In this document: positions 32,546 to 42,417 of the stretch, one piece after another
Layout of the letters: every line of letters begins with the position of its first letter
Position numbering within the stretch: position 1 is the first letter of the stretch
Origin: PALSA-607 sp963737705
GTDB lineage: Bacteria > Actinomycetota > Actinomycetes > Acidothermales > Acidothermaceae
NCBI GenBank assembly: GCA_963737705.1
Contig: CAVTTP010000005.1
Span: 186,001 to 250,000 of the forward strand
Reading direction: 5' to 3'
Length of the DNA stretch: 64,000 nucleotides
The notes under the pieces: generated by a model
The model's database searches: none
Told to the model about the DNA's origin: nothing
What the model saw: the letters and a program-made list of their open reading frames with translations, nothing else
Made by a program: the position numbers and the translations under genes

Positions 32546-35299
32546 CTAGGCGCCGGCGGGTCCGGAGTCGTTCGCCGCTGCGGTGTGGTCGGCGCCGGCG
32601 TTGGCCTTGGACCCACCGCGGCGACGACCGCCACGGCGTGATCTCGAAGCGCCCGAGGACTTCTTAGCGCCCGTAGCCGCTGCGTCGTCGGAACTCGCCG
32701 GCCGCTCGGAGGTCGGGTGCTCGCCATTCGGCTGCTCGGACTGTGCGTGGTCGGCGTGCTCGGCCCCGTCAGCGTGGTCGGCGTGGACAGCTTCGCCTGC
32801 ATCCGTGATGCCATCGGTGGCGGGCTGGCCAGAGTCGGACTGCTCGCCGCCCTCAACCACGCCGGGCTCAGCGTCGGATGCTGACCGTGCGGCAGCGCCT
32901 TGGCCGCCACGACCCCGTGATCCCTTGCCACGCGCCGCCGCTACGACTGCCGGCGTCGGCTTCGACGTCGGCGCAGGCCGCGATGCGTGGTTGTGCTCCA
33001 CCAGGTCGGTGTGCACGATCACACCGCGTCCGTTGCAGACTTCGCAGACCTCCGAGAACGCCTCGAGCAGGCCGTTGCCGACCCGCTTGCGGGTCATCTG
33101 CACGAGACCGAGCGAGGTGACCTCGGCGACTTGGTGCTTCGTGCGATCCCGGCCAAGACATTCGACAAGCCGGCGCAACACCAGGTCTCGGTTGCCCTCG
33201 AGCACCATGTCGATGAAGTCGATGACGATGATGCCGCCGATGTCGCGCAGTCGAAGCTGCCGGACGATCTCTTCGGCGGCCTCGAGGTTGTTCTTGGTGA
33301 CCGTCTCTTCGAGGTTGCCACCCTTGCCGATGAACCGGCCGGTGTTCACGTCGATGACGATCATCGCTTCGGTGCGGTCGATGACGAGGTAGCCACCGCT
33401 CGGCAACCAGACCTTGCGGTCGAGCGCCTTCGCGATCTGCTCGTCGACGCGGTAGTGCGTGAAGATGTCCTCTTCCGAGGTCCACTGCGAGAGCCGCGGC
33501 ACCAAGTCGGGAGCGACGTGGGCGACGTAGGCCTCGACGGTGTCCCAGTCAGAATCCGCCGACACGACGAGCTGGTTGAAGTCTTCGTTGAACACGTCGC
33601 GGATGACGCGAATCGTCAGGTCGGGCTCGCTGTACAGCAGCGCAGGGGCGTTGGCCGTCTCGGACTTCTTCTGGATGACTTCCCATTGGGCCGCCAACCG
33701 CGCGACGTCGCGGGTGAGGTCTTCTTCGGACGCACCCTCGGCGGCCGTACGCACGATCACGCCAGCGCCTTCGGGTGTGACCTTCTTCAGGATCGCCTTC
33801 AACCGCGACCGCTCGACGTCCGGCAGTTTGCGGCTGATGCCCATCATCGAACCCTCGGGCACGTACACGAGGTAGCGGCCCGGCAGGCTGATCTGGCTCG
33901 TCAGGCGGGCGCCCTTCTGCCCGATCGGGTCTTTCGTGACCTGGACGACGACTGCTTGGCCTGGCTTGAGCGCCGACTCGATGCGACGCGGACCGCCCTC
34001 AAGACCGGAGGTGTCGAAGTTCACCTCACCGGCATAGAGCACCGCGTTGCGGCCCTTGCCGATGTCGACGAATGCGGCCTCCATGCCGGAGAGCACGTTC
34101 TGCACCCGGCCGAGGTAGACGTTGCCGACCATGCGGTTGGTCGAGGCCGTACTGACGAAGTGCTCGACCAAAATGCCGTCCTCGAGGACGCCGATCTGGG
34201 TGCGGTCGCCGCGCTGCCGGACCGCCATGACGCGGTCGACTGACTCGCGGCGAGCGAGGAACTCGGACTCGGTGATGACCAGACCGCGCCGGCCGTGTCC
34301 CCTGCCTTGCTCGCGACCTTCACGGCGGCGTTGCTTCTTGGCCTCCAGGCGGGTCGAGCCTTTGACACCCTGGACGCCGCCGTTGTTGCCGTTGTCGTCG
34401 TGCTCGCGGGGCTCGCGAATGCGAACGACAGTGTTCGGCGGATCATCAGGCGAACGGACCTCGCCCTCACCCGCACCCCGGCTGCGGCGGCGACGTCGAC
34501 GGCGACTAGATGCAGACCCTTCGCCGTCGTGATCGTCGTGGTGATCGGAGTTGTCGGACGGCGGGCCGCTCTCGCCGTCGGATCGCGCATCGGCGCGGCC
34601 GTCGGTCCGGGCCTCGTCGGAATCGGAGCCGTCGCGATCGGTCGAACCGTCGCTGTTGGCGGCGAACTCGCCGCCGCCCTGCCCGCCACGGCGACCACGG
34701 CCGCCACGGCGGCGCCGTCGCGGTGCGCCGGAACCTTCGCCGGCACCGCCGTCGGCGGTGTCGCGAGGTGTGCCGTCGCCGCCGGGAACCGTGCTGCTTG
34801 AGCTGCTTGAGGCGGTGCTTGCCGGCACCGCGTTCTCGACGCTCGGGGGCTGGAAGAGCAGCGTCGGGATCGCGGCTGGTCGGCTGGGCGCCGAGTCGGA
34901 GTCGCTGTGGTCCGCGGCGCCGTGGCCGGCTTGATCGCCGGTCGCCTTGGCTGCCTTGCGAGGCGCGCGCTTGGCCGCCTTCTTGGCGGCGGCTACGGGT
35001 TCGGCCGCCGACTGGTCGTCTTGGACCGGCTGGTCGTGAGTGGTCTGCGGTGCCGCGGCCGTCTTCTTGGCCGGCCGGCGGCCGCCTCGGGCCGGCGCCG
35101 CGGTGGCGTCTGGCACAACCTCAGCGGCGGGAGCGGCTACGGCTTTGGCGGCTCTTGTTCTGGTCGCGGCGGCGCGAGGAGCTGCGGTCTTCTTGGCGCT
35201 CGTGCGCTTGCGCGCCGTGGCGCGGCCGGCGGCCGGAGCGTCCGGGTTGCCGGAGTTGGTGGAGGTATCGGATGGATTGGTGGGCTCGTTCTCGAGCAT
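32546..35299 (-). CDS. rne: Ribonuclease E/G
   Basis: A 917-residue endoribonuclease of mRNA decay and rRNA processing. The ATG at 35299 (MLENEPTNP) is chosen; upstream codons look non-coding. A disordered N-terminal region of about 390 residues rich in Ala, Lys, Arg and acidic blocks is followed by the S1 domain (GNVYLGRVQNVLSGMEAAFVDIGKGRNAVLYAGEV), the 5' sensor/RNase H region, the DNase-I-like catalytic part (MIVIDVNTGRF and IVIDFIDM with the metal-binding Asp residues), and the zinc-link CEVCNGRG. The C-terminus is again disordered. The layout, with a catalytic core between disordered arms, is typical of actinobacterial RNase E. Confidence 0.95.
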   Translation of the reverse strand: MLENEPTNPSDTSTNSGNPDAPAAGRATARKRTSAKKTAAPRAAATRTRAAKAVAAPAAEVVPDATAAPARGGRRPAKKTAAAPQTTHDQPVQDDQSAAEPVAAAKKAAKRAPRKAAKATGDQAGHGAADHSDSDSAPSRPAAIPTLLFQPPSVENAVPASTASSSSSSTVPGGDGTPRDTADGGAGEGSGAPRRRRRGGRGRRGGQGGGEFAANSDGSTDRDGSDSDEARTDGRADARSDGESGPPSDNSDHHDDHDGEGSASSRRRRRRRSRGAGEGEVRSPDDPPNTVVRIREPREHDDNGNNGGVQGVKGSTRLEAKKQRRREGREQGRGHGRRGLVITESEFLARRESVDRVMAVRQRGDRTQIGVLEDGILVEHFVSTASTNRMVGNVYLGRVQNVLSGMEAAFVDIGKGRNAVLYAGEVNFDTSGLEGGPRRIESALKPGQAVVVQVTKDPIGQKGARLTSQISLPGRYLVYVPEGSMMGISRKLPDVERSRLKAILKKVTPEGAGVIVRTAAEGASEEDLTRDVARLAAQWEVIQKKSETANAPALLYSEPDLTIRVIRDVFNEDFNQLVVSADSDWDTVEAYVAHVAPDLVPRLSQWTSEEDIFTHYRVDEQIAKALDRKVWLPSGGYLVIDRTEAMIVIDVNTGRFIGKGGNLEETVTKNNLEAAEEIVRQLRLRDIGGIIVIDFIDMVLEGNRDLVLRRLVECLGRDRTKHQVAEVTSLGLVQMTRKRVGNGLLEAFSEVCEVCNGRGVIVHTDLVEHNHASRPAPTSKPTPAVVAAARGKGSRGRGGQGAAARSASDAEPGVVEGGEQSDSGQPATDGITDAGEAVHADHADGAEHADHAQSEQPNGEHPTSERPASSDDAAATGAKKSSGASRSRRGGRRRGGSKANAGADHTAAANDSGPAGA

Positions 35300-35486
35300 G
35301 CGGAAAAGTCTTTCCGTCGGGCTCCCGGGCGCCGCTTCGTCGCCAGTAGAGATCACTGGTTGGAGCCGCACCGCACAGGAGCAAGTCGTGTAGTCGGTCG
35401 CTGTGTCCTGGCGGTCGGGTCCGGTTGGGCCCTGGCCAGAAAACAGCGCAAGTCTGTGGACGAACGAAGTTCGAAGCGGGCCGGAC

Positions 35487-36266
35487 CTACCGCGTCGCGG
35501 GGATTCCCACAGCCGGATCGGCTCCGGCCGCGGCTTCCCTGTCGGGCGCCAGCGGGTCGGCGAGCTTGCCAAATTCGTCGAGGTGCCCCTGCGCCAGCCG
35601 CAACACCAAGGGGGGAAGCGGCGGCGCCAGGTCACTCACCTGGCGAAGTCCGGCGAGAACGTCGTCTGGTCGAACAGCAGGTGTGAGGTGCCGAACAACC
35701 ATGTCAAGTATCGCACAGCCGGTCGCGTCAAGGTCCCCGACCACGCCGAGGTGGACGACTGGCAGGCGGGCGTCGAGGGTCCGGCGCCCATCCTTGAGCA
35801 CTCTCTCGACCGGGATCGACTCGGCCTGAAGGAAGGCAGCCACGGCCGCCTGAGCATCGCGCGGGTCGACCCCATTGAGGGTCACCTGCCAGTGCGAGGT
35901 GTCGATCCGGTCGGGCAATGAGCCGCCGCGCGCCTCGAGCACCTCGATGACGTCGAACCCCGGCGGGAGCGCGGCATCGAGCTCGGCCCGTACCTGGGCT
36001 GGGTCGCAGACCCTGGTGACCGCGATCTCGAGGTACTCCGCTTCGCTGGCCGCCCCTGTCGAGGCCGCGCCGACGTAGGAGATCTTCGGATGCGGCGAGA
36101 ACCCAGCGCTGAACGCGACCGGAACCTCAGCACGCCGGATCGCCCGTTCGAACACCCGCTGGAAATCACGATGGCTGGTAAAGCGCAGGCGGCCGCGCTT
36201 GGCGAAGTGAATGCGAAGGCGTTGGACGGCGGGAGCGACGTCGCGTGCGTCAGGCTGGCGGCCCAT
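35487..36266 (-). CDS. TIGR03936/DUF2344 family protein
   Basis: A 259-residue protein. It shows the family start RLRIHFAKRGRLRFTSHRDFQRVFERAIRRAEVPVAFSAGFSPHPKISYVGA, then ALPPGFDVIEVLEARGGSLPDRIDTSHWQVTL. The family nearly always accompanies the TIGR03960 radical-SAM protein, here 1 base upstream, and is suspected to act on RNA or ribosomes, but the reaction is unknown. The last 30 residues are a low-complexity tail. Confidence 0.88.
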   Translation of the reverse strand: MGRQPDARDVAPAVQRLRIHFAKRGRLRFTSHRDFQRVFERAIRRAEVPVAFSAGFSPHPKISYVGAASTGAASEAEYLEIAVTRVCDPAQVRAELDAALPPGFDVIEVLEARGGSLPDRIDTSHWQVTLNGVDPRDAQAAVAAFLQAESIPVERVLKDGRRTLDARLPVVHLGVVGDLDATGCAILDMVVRHLTPAVRPDDVLAGLRQVSDLAPPLPPLVLRLAQGHLDEFGKLADPLAPDREAAAGADPAVGIPATR

Positions 36267-36267
36267 C

Positions 36268-38199
36268 TCAGACGACGGTCAACGGCAGCAGCGTGCGGCC
36301 GGTAGGCCCGACCTGGATGTCGGTGCCCATGGTGTCGCAGACGCCGCAGTCAAAGCACGGGGTCCAGCGACAGTCCTCGACCTCGACGTCGGAGAGTGAG
36401 TCCTGCCAGTCCTGCCACAGCCAGTCCTTGTCGAGCCCCGAGTCGAGATGGTCCCAGGGCAGCACTTCGGAGCGGTCGCGCTCGCGAGTGGTGTACCAGT
36501 CAACGTCGACCGGCTGGTCGGCGAGCGCGACGGCAGCCGCATTCATCCAGCGATCGAAGGAGAAGTACTCGCTCCACCCGTCGAAGCGACCACCGTCGAG
36601 CCAGACCTGCTTGATGACGCGACCCACCCGCCGGTCGCCGCGCGACAGCAGCCCTTCGACGATGCCGGGTTTGCCATCGTGGTAACGGAAACCGATGGCC
36701 TTCCCGTACTGCCGGTCCGTGCGAATCGTGTCGCGCAACTTCAGCAGTCGCGAGTCTGTGGTGGCGTGATCGAGCTGCGCGGCCCACTGGAACGGCGTGT
36801 GCGGCTTGGGCACGAAGCCACCGATTGACACGGTGCACCCGATGTCGCGGCTGCCACTCGCCGTCCGGCCTGCTTGGATCACTTTTCTTGCCAGGTCAGC
36901 GATTTGCAGCACGTCGTCGTCGGTCTCAGTCGGTAGCCCGCACATGAAGTACAACTTCACGCGGCGCCAACCCTGGGCGTATGCGGTGGTCACCGTGCGG
37001 ATCAGGTCTTCCTCGGTCACCATCTTGTTGATGACCTTGCGCATGCGCTCGCTGCCGCCTTCGGGTGCGAAGGTCAGGCCCGACCGGCGGCCGTTGCGGG
37101 AGAACTCGTTGGCGAGGTCGACGTTGAACGCGTCGACTCGCGTCGACGGCAACGACAGCGAGGTGTTCGTTCCCTCGTAGCGGTCGGCGAGTTGCTTGGC
37201 GAGCGGACCGATCTCGGAATGATCGGCACTGCTCAGTGACAGCAGGCCAACCTCTTGAAAGCCGCTCGCCTTCAAACCTGCATCGACCATCGCACCGATC
37301 GTGTCGATCGACCGCTCGCGCACGGGTCGGGTGATCATGCCGGCCTGGCAGAACCGGCATCCACGTGTGCAGCCACGGAAGATCTCGACGCTGAACCGCT
37401 CGTGAACGGTTTCTGCCAGCGGTACAAGGGGTTTCTTCGGGTACGGCCACGCGTCGAGGTCCATCAGCGTGTGCTTGGAGACTCGCGCAGGGATGCCGCT
37501 GCGATTCGGGACGACCATGTCGATGTGGCCGTCACTACGGTAACTCACGTCGTAGAAACGGGGCACGTAGATGTTGCCGGTACGCGCCAACCGCTGCAGC
37601 ACTTCGTCGCGACCACCCGGAGAGCCTTCGCGCTTCCATTCGCGCACGATGTTCGTGATGGCAATCACTGCCTGCTCACCGTCGCCGAGAACTGCGGCGT
37701 CGATGAAGTCGGCGATCGGCTCGGGGTTGAAAGCAGCGTGGCCGCCGGCGATGACCAGTGGATGTTCGTGCGTTCGATCTGCCGACTCGATGGGGATGCC
37801 GGCGAGGTCGAGTGCGTTGAGCATGTTGGTGTAGCCGAGTTCGGTCGAGAACGAGACTCCGAAGATGTCGAACGCGCCGACCGGCCGATGCGCATCGACG
37901 GTGAACTGCGGGATGCCGTGTTCGCGCATCAGAGCTTCGAGATCCGGCCACACGGAGTAAGTGCGCTCGACGAGCACACCGTCGAGTTCACCGAGCACCT
38001 CATAGAGGATCTGAACGCCCTGATTGGGCAGCCCGACCTCGTAGGCGTCGGGGTACATGAGGCACCACCGGACGTCGCAGTCTGCCCAGTGCTTGACGAG
38101 TGAGTTCAGCTCGCCGCCGACGTACTGGACAGGCTTGCTGACACTCATCAGCAGCGGCTCCAGCCGAGCGAATACCGACTCTGCTTGGTTGCTCGACAC
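36268..38199 (-). CDS. TIGR03960 family B12-binding/radical SAM protein
   Basis: A 643-residue protein. The GTG at 38199 is chosen because the family starts with a segment like ESVFARLEPLL followed by VSKPVQYVGGELNS. It has a cobalamin-binding-like domain (WCLMYPDAYEVGLPNQGVQILYEVL ... DIFGVSFSTELGYTNML), then the radical SAM core with the three-Cys motif FRGCTRGCRFCQAGM, then EGGSERMRKVINKMVTEEDL. A Cys-rich C-terminal part (CRWTPCFDCGVCDTMG) may hold a second cluster. The function is unknown. It starts 16 bases after rodA. Confidence 0.9.
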   Translation of the reverse strand: MSSNQAESVFARLEPLLMSVSKPVQYVGGELNSLVKHWADCDVRWCLMYPDAYEVGLPNQGVQILYEVLGELDGVLVERTYSVWPDLEALMREHGIPQFTVDAHRPVGAFDIFGVSFSTELGYTNMLNALDLAGIPIESADRTHEHPLVIAGGHAAFNPEPIADFIDAAVLGDGEQAVIAITNIVREWKREGSPGGRDEVLQRLARTGNIYVPRFYDVSYRSDGHIDMVVPNRSGIPARVSKHTLMDLDAWPYPKKPLVPLAETVHERFSVEIFRGCTRGCRFCQAGMITRPVRERSIDTIGAMVDAGLKASGFQEVGLLSLSSADHSEIGPLAKQLADRYEGTNTSLSLPSTRVDAFNVDLANEFSRNGRRSGLTFAPEGGSERMRKVINKMVTEEDLIRTVTTAYAQGWRRVKLYFMCGLPTETDDDVLQIADLARKVIQAGRTASGSRDIGCTVSIGGFVPKPHTPFQWAAQLDHATTDSRLLKLRDTIRTDRQYGKAIGFRYHDGKPGIVEGLLSRGDRRVGRVIKQVWLDGGRFDGWSEYFSFDRWMNAAAVALADQPVDVDWYTTRERDRSEVLPWDHLDSGLDKDWLWQDWQDSLSDVEVEDCRWTPCFDCGVCDTMGTDIQVGPTGRTLLPLTVV

Positions 38200-38215
38200 G
38201 ACTGAAAGACTAGCT

Positions 38216-39415
38216 CTAAAGGCCGCCGCTGGAATTTTGCGTCGCCTGCGTCTGGATATGCACGTTCTGGAGTAGCCCCACGGCCAGCATGCTGGCGAAC
38301 AGCGACGACCCGCCGTAGGAGACAAACTGCAGCGGGATCCCGGTGACGGGCATGATCCCCAGGTTCATGCCGATGTTCTCGAAGGTCTCGAATGCCAGCC
38401 AGCAGACGACCCCGCCGGCGACGATCCGACCGAACAGGTCGGGCGCGCGGGAGGCGATCCGGAGCCCACGCCACAAGATGACCGAAAGCAAGACGATGAT
38501 CAGCGCCGAACCGAGGAATCCGAGTTCCTCACCCGCGGTCGCGAAGATGAAGTCGGTGTGCGCGGCGTAGACGGCACCGCTGTTGATCTGCGCCCCGTGA
38601 AAGAGCCCGCTGCCGGTAAGGCCGCCTGACCCGATCGCGAGTTGAGCTTGATGAGCGTTGAATCCCGAATCTCGCAGGACCGACGGCGAGTTCGGGTGCA
38701 GATACGCCGTGATGCGGTTGACCTGGTAGGTGCTCAGCAGGTGAAGTCGGACGATCACGATGGTCGCCACGAACAGGGCGAGCGTGAGACCGATCATCCA
38801 CCGCGTCGGCACGCCGCCGATCGCGAGCACGCCGAACACGATCGCAACCATCACCAACATGGTGCCGAGGTCGTTTTGGAGCAGCACGAGAAGCATCGGA
38901 ATGCCCATGAGCACTAGGGCTCTTGCAACATCGAGGTCGCCGATGTCGCGACGGTCTTCACGCGCCGAGCTGAACAGCATCGCCACCAGCACGATGACGG
39001 CGAGCTTCGCGAACTCCGACGGCTGAATCTCCAGGCCGCCACCGATGCTGATCCATGCCTTCGCGCCGGCGACGCTCGACCCGATCGCGAAGGTCGCGAG
39101 CAGGCCGAGGCAGGCAAGCACGTAGATAACCGGCGCGGACGAACGAATGGCCCGATAGTCGGCCAGGGTCGCAGCCACCCCCAATCCCAAGGCGACTGCC
39201 AGGAACAGCACCTGGTGTTCGACGACGGCGAACGGATGCGTCGGATTGAGCGGCCTGGTAGCGGCGGCAACCAGCAGGACGCCGATCAGCGAGAGGCTGA
39301 GGACGGCGGCGGTCAGCACCCAGTCGGACCGGCGCAACCGTGATTCGCGCGTGAGCATGCCAGCACTCGACGAGCTCATGCGGCGCGGCCGGGGAGCAGC
39401 CCAGTCGCCCATCAT
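38216..39415 (-). CDS. rodA: RodA, peptidoglycan glycosyltransferase (SEDS)
   Basis: A 399-residue protein with about ten membrane helices. SEDS hallmarks are AKAWISIGGGLEIQPSEFAKLAVIV, LLQNDLGTMLVMVAIVFGVLAIGG, the extracellular loop with the catalytic Asp-type region, and the C-terminal QFVSYGGSSLFASMLAVGLLQNVH. It polymerises lipid II together with PBP2. The ATG at 39415 overlaps the mrdA stop (ATGA), so the pair is coupled. Confidence 0.94.
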   Translation of the reverse strand: MMGDWAAPRPRRMSSSSAGMLTRESRLRRSDWVLTAAVLSLSLIGVLLVAAATRPLNPTHPFAVVEHQVLFLAVALGLGVAATLADYRAIRSSAPVIYVLACLGLLATFAIGSSVAGAKAWISIGGGLEIQPSEFAKLAVIVLVAMLFSSAREDRRDIGDLDVARALVLMGIPMLLVLLQNDLGTMLVMVAIVFGVLAIGGVPTRWMIGLTLALFVATIVIVRLHLLSTYQVNRITAYLHPNSPSVLRDSGFNAHQAQLAIGSGGLTGSGLFHGAQINSGAVYAAHTDFIFATAGEELGFLGSALIIVLLSVILWRGLRIASRAPDLFGRIVAGGVVCWLAFETFENIGMNLGIMPVTGIPLQFVSYGGSSLFASMLAVGLLQNVHIQTQATQNSSGGL

Positions 39416-41880
39416 CTTCGCTTCACCCGTCTTCGCCTGAGCAGTCGCCGTCGCGGGCGTACTGCCGTGGCATCGGCGGCCTGCGTCTGCGGTGTCGCAA
39501 CTGCTCCGAGAACTGCGGGAGCTGCACGAGCCGCCGACGCCGGCGAGGCCACCGATGCCGCAGCGCCGGCCGCGGGCGAACCCACCGTCGGAGCTTGCGA
39601 GCCTGCGGTCGGGGAACTCGAAGAGCTCGTTGACGGGGAACCTACCCCCGGCGAAGCTGGGGCCGCGGACGCCCCCGCCACCTGTGCGACCTTGGGCAGC
39701 GCGCTCGGCGGCGCGCCACCGGGAAGTGCCGGGCCTTTCGAGGCGAACTGGTCATCGGGATTCTTGGGATTGCCGTTCAGGCCCCAGATGCCGTCGTAGA
39801 TCTGGCGAACTGCGGGCGCTGCGGTCACGCCACCCTGGCCGCCTTGCGAGATCGCCACGACGACGGCGTACTGCGCGGGCTGGCCGGCCGGACCACCGTA
39901 GGAGGCGAACCACGCAGTGTCATCCTTGGGCGGCACCTCCGCAGTACCGGTCTTGCCGGCGACCGTGTACTGGTCGAACGGGAATCCAGCAAAGGCCGAC
40001 GCCCCGGTTCCGTCGGGATCCGTCACGACGCCTACCAGCGCCTGCTGGATGTACTGCAGCACCTCTGGCGAGACCTGCAGCTTCGTTGACGGCGCGTTGA
40101 TGGTCTGGACGAGTTTGCCGTCGGGTCCGACGATCGCCTTTGCAAGCCGCGGTGAGTACAAGGTGCCGCCGTTGCCGAGGGCTGCGTAGATATCAGCCAT
40201 CTGCATTGGTGACGCAGTCGTCGTGCCCTGGCCGATGGCGACGTTCACCGCTTCACCGATCTGGTACAGCCCCGGTATGTGGTACAGGCAGTTGCTGTTG
40301 TCGATCGCCTTTTGGTTCGGGTCTTTGTCGGTCTTCGCTTCGGAGCACCACAGGGCGTGGTTCTTTGCGTCGTAGTTCTTCAGGTCCTGCCGCGATTCGA
40401 TGTTGCCGCTGGCATCGATCGGCAGGTCAATACCGGTGTCTTGACCCAGCTTCCATTGCTTCGCTTCGTTGACGACGAGCTCTTTCGCGTTCGCGCCCGC
40501 GAGTTGCCCGTCTGCGTTCCACAACGCGGCGCCGACGCCGTCGAAAAACGTGTCACACGAGATCGTCAGTGCCTGCGCGAAGGTGATCATGCCCTGCGCG
40601 CCTTCGTTGTCGAAGTTGTGGAACGTCCGGCCGCCCTCGCTCAGTGTCGCGGGGCAGTCGTACGTGGCGTCGGGGGTGTAGCCGCCGTGATCGAGCGCCG
40701 CCGCAGTCGTGACGACCTTGAAGGTCGAACCGGGCGCGTACTGGCCTTGGATTGCCTGCGAGAAAAGAGGTTTCCCAGGATTGTCCTGCAGCGACTGGTA
40801 CACCTTCTGGTCGATCGCGCCGCCGTCCCACACTCCCGGGTCGTAGCTCGGGTAGTTGGCGGACGCAATCACATGACCGGTCCGCGTATCGATGACGACC
40901 GCTGCCGCGGCGTCCGCCTTCTGCGTTTGGTTCTTGCCTGAGATGAACTGCGGCGTTGTGCGAGCTGACGTCACTGCATCGGCTATTGCTTGCTCGGCGA
41001 TGCGCTGCACCCTCGCGTCAATGCTCGTAACGACCGTGTCGCCGGGAACGGCAGCCACCTGGCTCAACGTCGAGACCGGATTGCCCGCGGGCGTTACCGA
41101 AAACGTCTCGGTGCCCAACGTGCCCTGCAGATAATCGTTGTACTGAGCCTCGAGGCCCTCCTGCCCGACGATTCCGCCGATGCTTGCGGCAGTCTTCAAG
41201 TTCGCGGAGTCGGTGGCAGTCTTGGCCGAGTCGATGTCGGCCTGGCTGATCTTTCCCACATGGCCGATCAGCTGAGCTGCCGACGCGTTATCGGGTGCAG
41301 GGTAATCGCGAACCTCCTCGATCTGCGCGGTGACTCCGGGGTACAACTCCTGCTGCTCGAGAACCTGCAGCGCGATCTGCGTCGCCTTTTGGGTACCGGA
41401 CGGCGTGGTGTTGTCGATGGTGATGAGCGGGATCGGTTGTAGCGGGGACCCTGTCCAGCAGCCCTTGTTCTTCGTCGGGGCAGCGGCGCCGTAGTCGAAG
41501 TAGTCGCACAGCGTCGCTGTGGCGTCGAGTTGCGCCGCAGGTATCCCGAGCACTGCAGAGAGCCGCTGCATCTCCTGAACGCGCACCGGATTCGGTATCG
41601 GATTCTTCAACGTGCCGAGGTTCGCCTTCGGCAACGCGGTACTCAACGCCGAGACGACGAGCGCGCTGTCATTGCGCGCGAGCGGGTTGCCCACGTCGTC
41701 GACAATCGCACCGCGCGGCGCAAGTGTGCGCACGACACTGGTCGCGTCGGCGTTCACCGCCGCTGTGTACTGGGAGCCGGCGAGGGCCTGCATGTACCAG
41801 AGGCGGCCAAGCAACGTGATCGGCAGGGAGAACACCAAGACGCCGAGAATGATCAGCCGCAGCCCCGAGCGGTCATTCAT
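39412..41880 (-). CDS. mrdA: Penicillin-binding protein 2
   Basis: An 822-residue class B PBP, partner of RodA. A short N-terminal membrane helix (LRLIILGVLVFSLPITLLGRLWYMQAL) is followed by the dimerisation domain (RGAIVDDVGNPLARN) and the transpeptidase domain with SxxK at GSTFK, SCD (the SxN equivalent) at ISCDTFF, and KTGTAE. After the transpeptidase comes a Ser/Pro/Ala tail of about 110 residues ending in a strongly basic cluster RRRLLRRRRVKRR. The tail is longer than in the classic enzyme. The start codon lies inside a duplicated sequence (41877-41921). Confidence 0.95.
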   Translation of the reverse strand: MNDRSGLRLIILGVLVFSLPITLLGRLWYMQALAGSQYTAAVNADATSVVRTLAPRGAIVDDVGNPLARNDSALVVSALSTALPKANLGTLKNPIPNPVRVQEMQRLSAVLGIPAAQLDATATLCDYFDYGAAAPTKNKGCWTGSPLQPIPLITIDNTTPSGTQKATQIALQVLEQQELYPGVTAQIEEVRDYPAPDNASAAQLIGHVGKISQADIDSAKTATDSANLKTAASIGGIVGQEGLEAQYNDYLQGTLGTETFSVTPAGNPVSTLSQVAAVPGDTVVTSIDARVQRIAEQAIADAVTSARTTPQFISGKNQTQKADAAAAVVIDTRTGHVIASANYPSYDPGVWDGGAIDQKVYQSLQDNPGKPLFSQAIQGQYAPGSTFKVVTTAAALDHGGYTPDATYDCPATLSEGGRTFHNFDNEGAQGMITFAQALTISCDTFFDGVGAALWNADGQLAGANAKELVVNEAKQWKLGQDTGIDLPIDASGNIESRQDLKNYDAKNHALWCSEAKTDKDPNQKAIDNSNCLYHIPGLYQIGEAVNVAIGQGTTTASPMQMADIYAALGNGGTLYSPRLAKAIVGPDGKLVQTINAPSTKLQVSPEVLQYIQQALVGVVTDPDGTGASAFAGFPFDQYTVAGKTGTAEVPPKDDTAWFASYGGPAGQPAQYAVVVAISQGGQGGVTAAPAVRQIYDGIWGLNGNPKNPDDQFASKGPALPGGAPPSALPKVAQVAGASAAPASPGVGSPSTSSSSSPTAGSQAPTVGSPAAGAAASVASPASAARAAPAVLGAVATPQTQAADATAVRPRRRLLRRRRVKRR

Positions 41881-41921
41881 TTCCGGGTCACCTGCGACAC
41901 TTCATTTCCGGGTCACCTGCG
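41877..41921 (-). repeat. 25-bp tandem duplication spanning the mreD stop and the mrdA start
   Basis: CGCAGGTGACCCGGAAATGA occurs twice on the minus strand (41921-41902 and 41896-41877), separated by AGTGT. The first copy ends mreD (AAA TGA); the second supplies the mrdA Shine-Dalgarno (AGGTGA) and ATG. Without the duplication, the mreD stop and mrdA start would overlap as ATGA. Confidence 0.85.
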
Positions 41922-42417
41922 GTTCCGCCCGCCTGGTCAAGGACATGACCCACGGTACGACGAACGGCGCGAGGAGGACGTCGTAGAAGATCGAAAACGG
42001 CAAGCTGCTCAAGATCGTGTGCGCATCAACTCGACCATCGCTCAGCAATCCACCGAGCGCCCCGTACAGCAACGTGGCAACTGCCGCGGCGGCTCCCACG
42101 GCAACCAGCGACAGCAGGACGGAGTCTTGCGCCTCATCGTGCACGAGACCGACCAGGTAGCCCGCCAGACAGAAGACCAAGGCGTAGCGGCCGATCAAGT
42201 GGTCAGCCGGCGGCAAGATGTCGGCGGCGAGACCGGCGAGGAAACCGGTGACCGCCCCCCCGACCGGGCCGAGCACCAGCGCGATCGCCGCCACGACGAG
42301 CACCAGCACGTTGGGCGGCGAACCGGGCAGGCTCAGTGGGTCGAAGAGCACCGCGTCGACAACGCAGGCGAGCAGGACCAGAACCACGATGAGCGCGGCG
42401 CGCGGAATCTCAGCCAT
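41902..42417 (-). CDS. mreD: MreD, rod-shape membrane protein
   Basis: A 171-residue protein with five or six membrane helices (IVVLVLLACVVDAVLF, VLVLVVAAIALVLGPVGGAVTGFLAGLAADILPP, YALVFCLAGYLVGLV). Its Gly-Phe-Leu-Ala-Gly-Leu-Ala-Ala-Asp segment is typical of MreD. It belongs to the elongasome with MreBC, RodA and PBP2. The start overlaps the mreC stop by 8 bases. Confidence 0.9.
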   Translation of the reverse strand: MAEIPRAALIVVLVLLACVVDAVLFDPLSLPGSPPNVLVLVVAAIALVLGPVGGAVTGFLAGLAADILPPADHLIGRYALVFCLAGYLVGLVHDEAQDSVLLSLVAVGAAAAVATLLYGALGGLLSDGRVDAHTILSSLPFSIFYDVLLAPFVVPWVMSLTRRAEPQVTRK

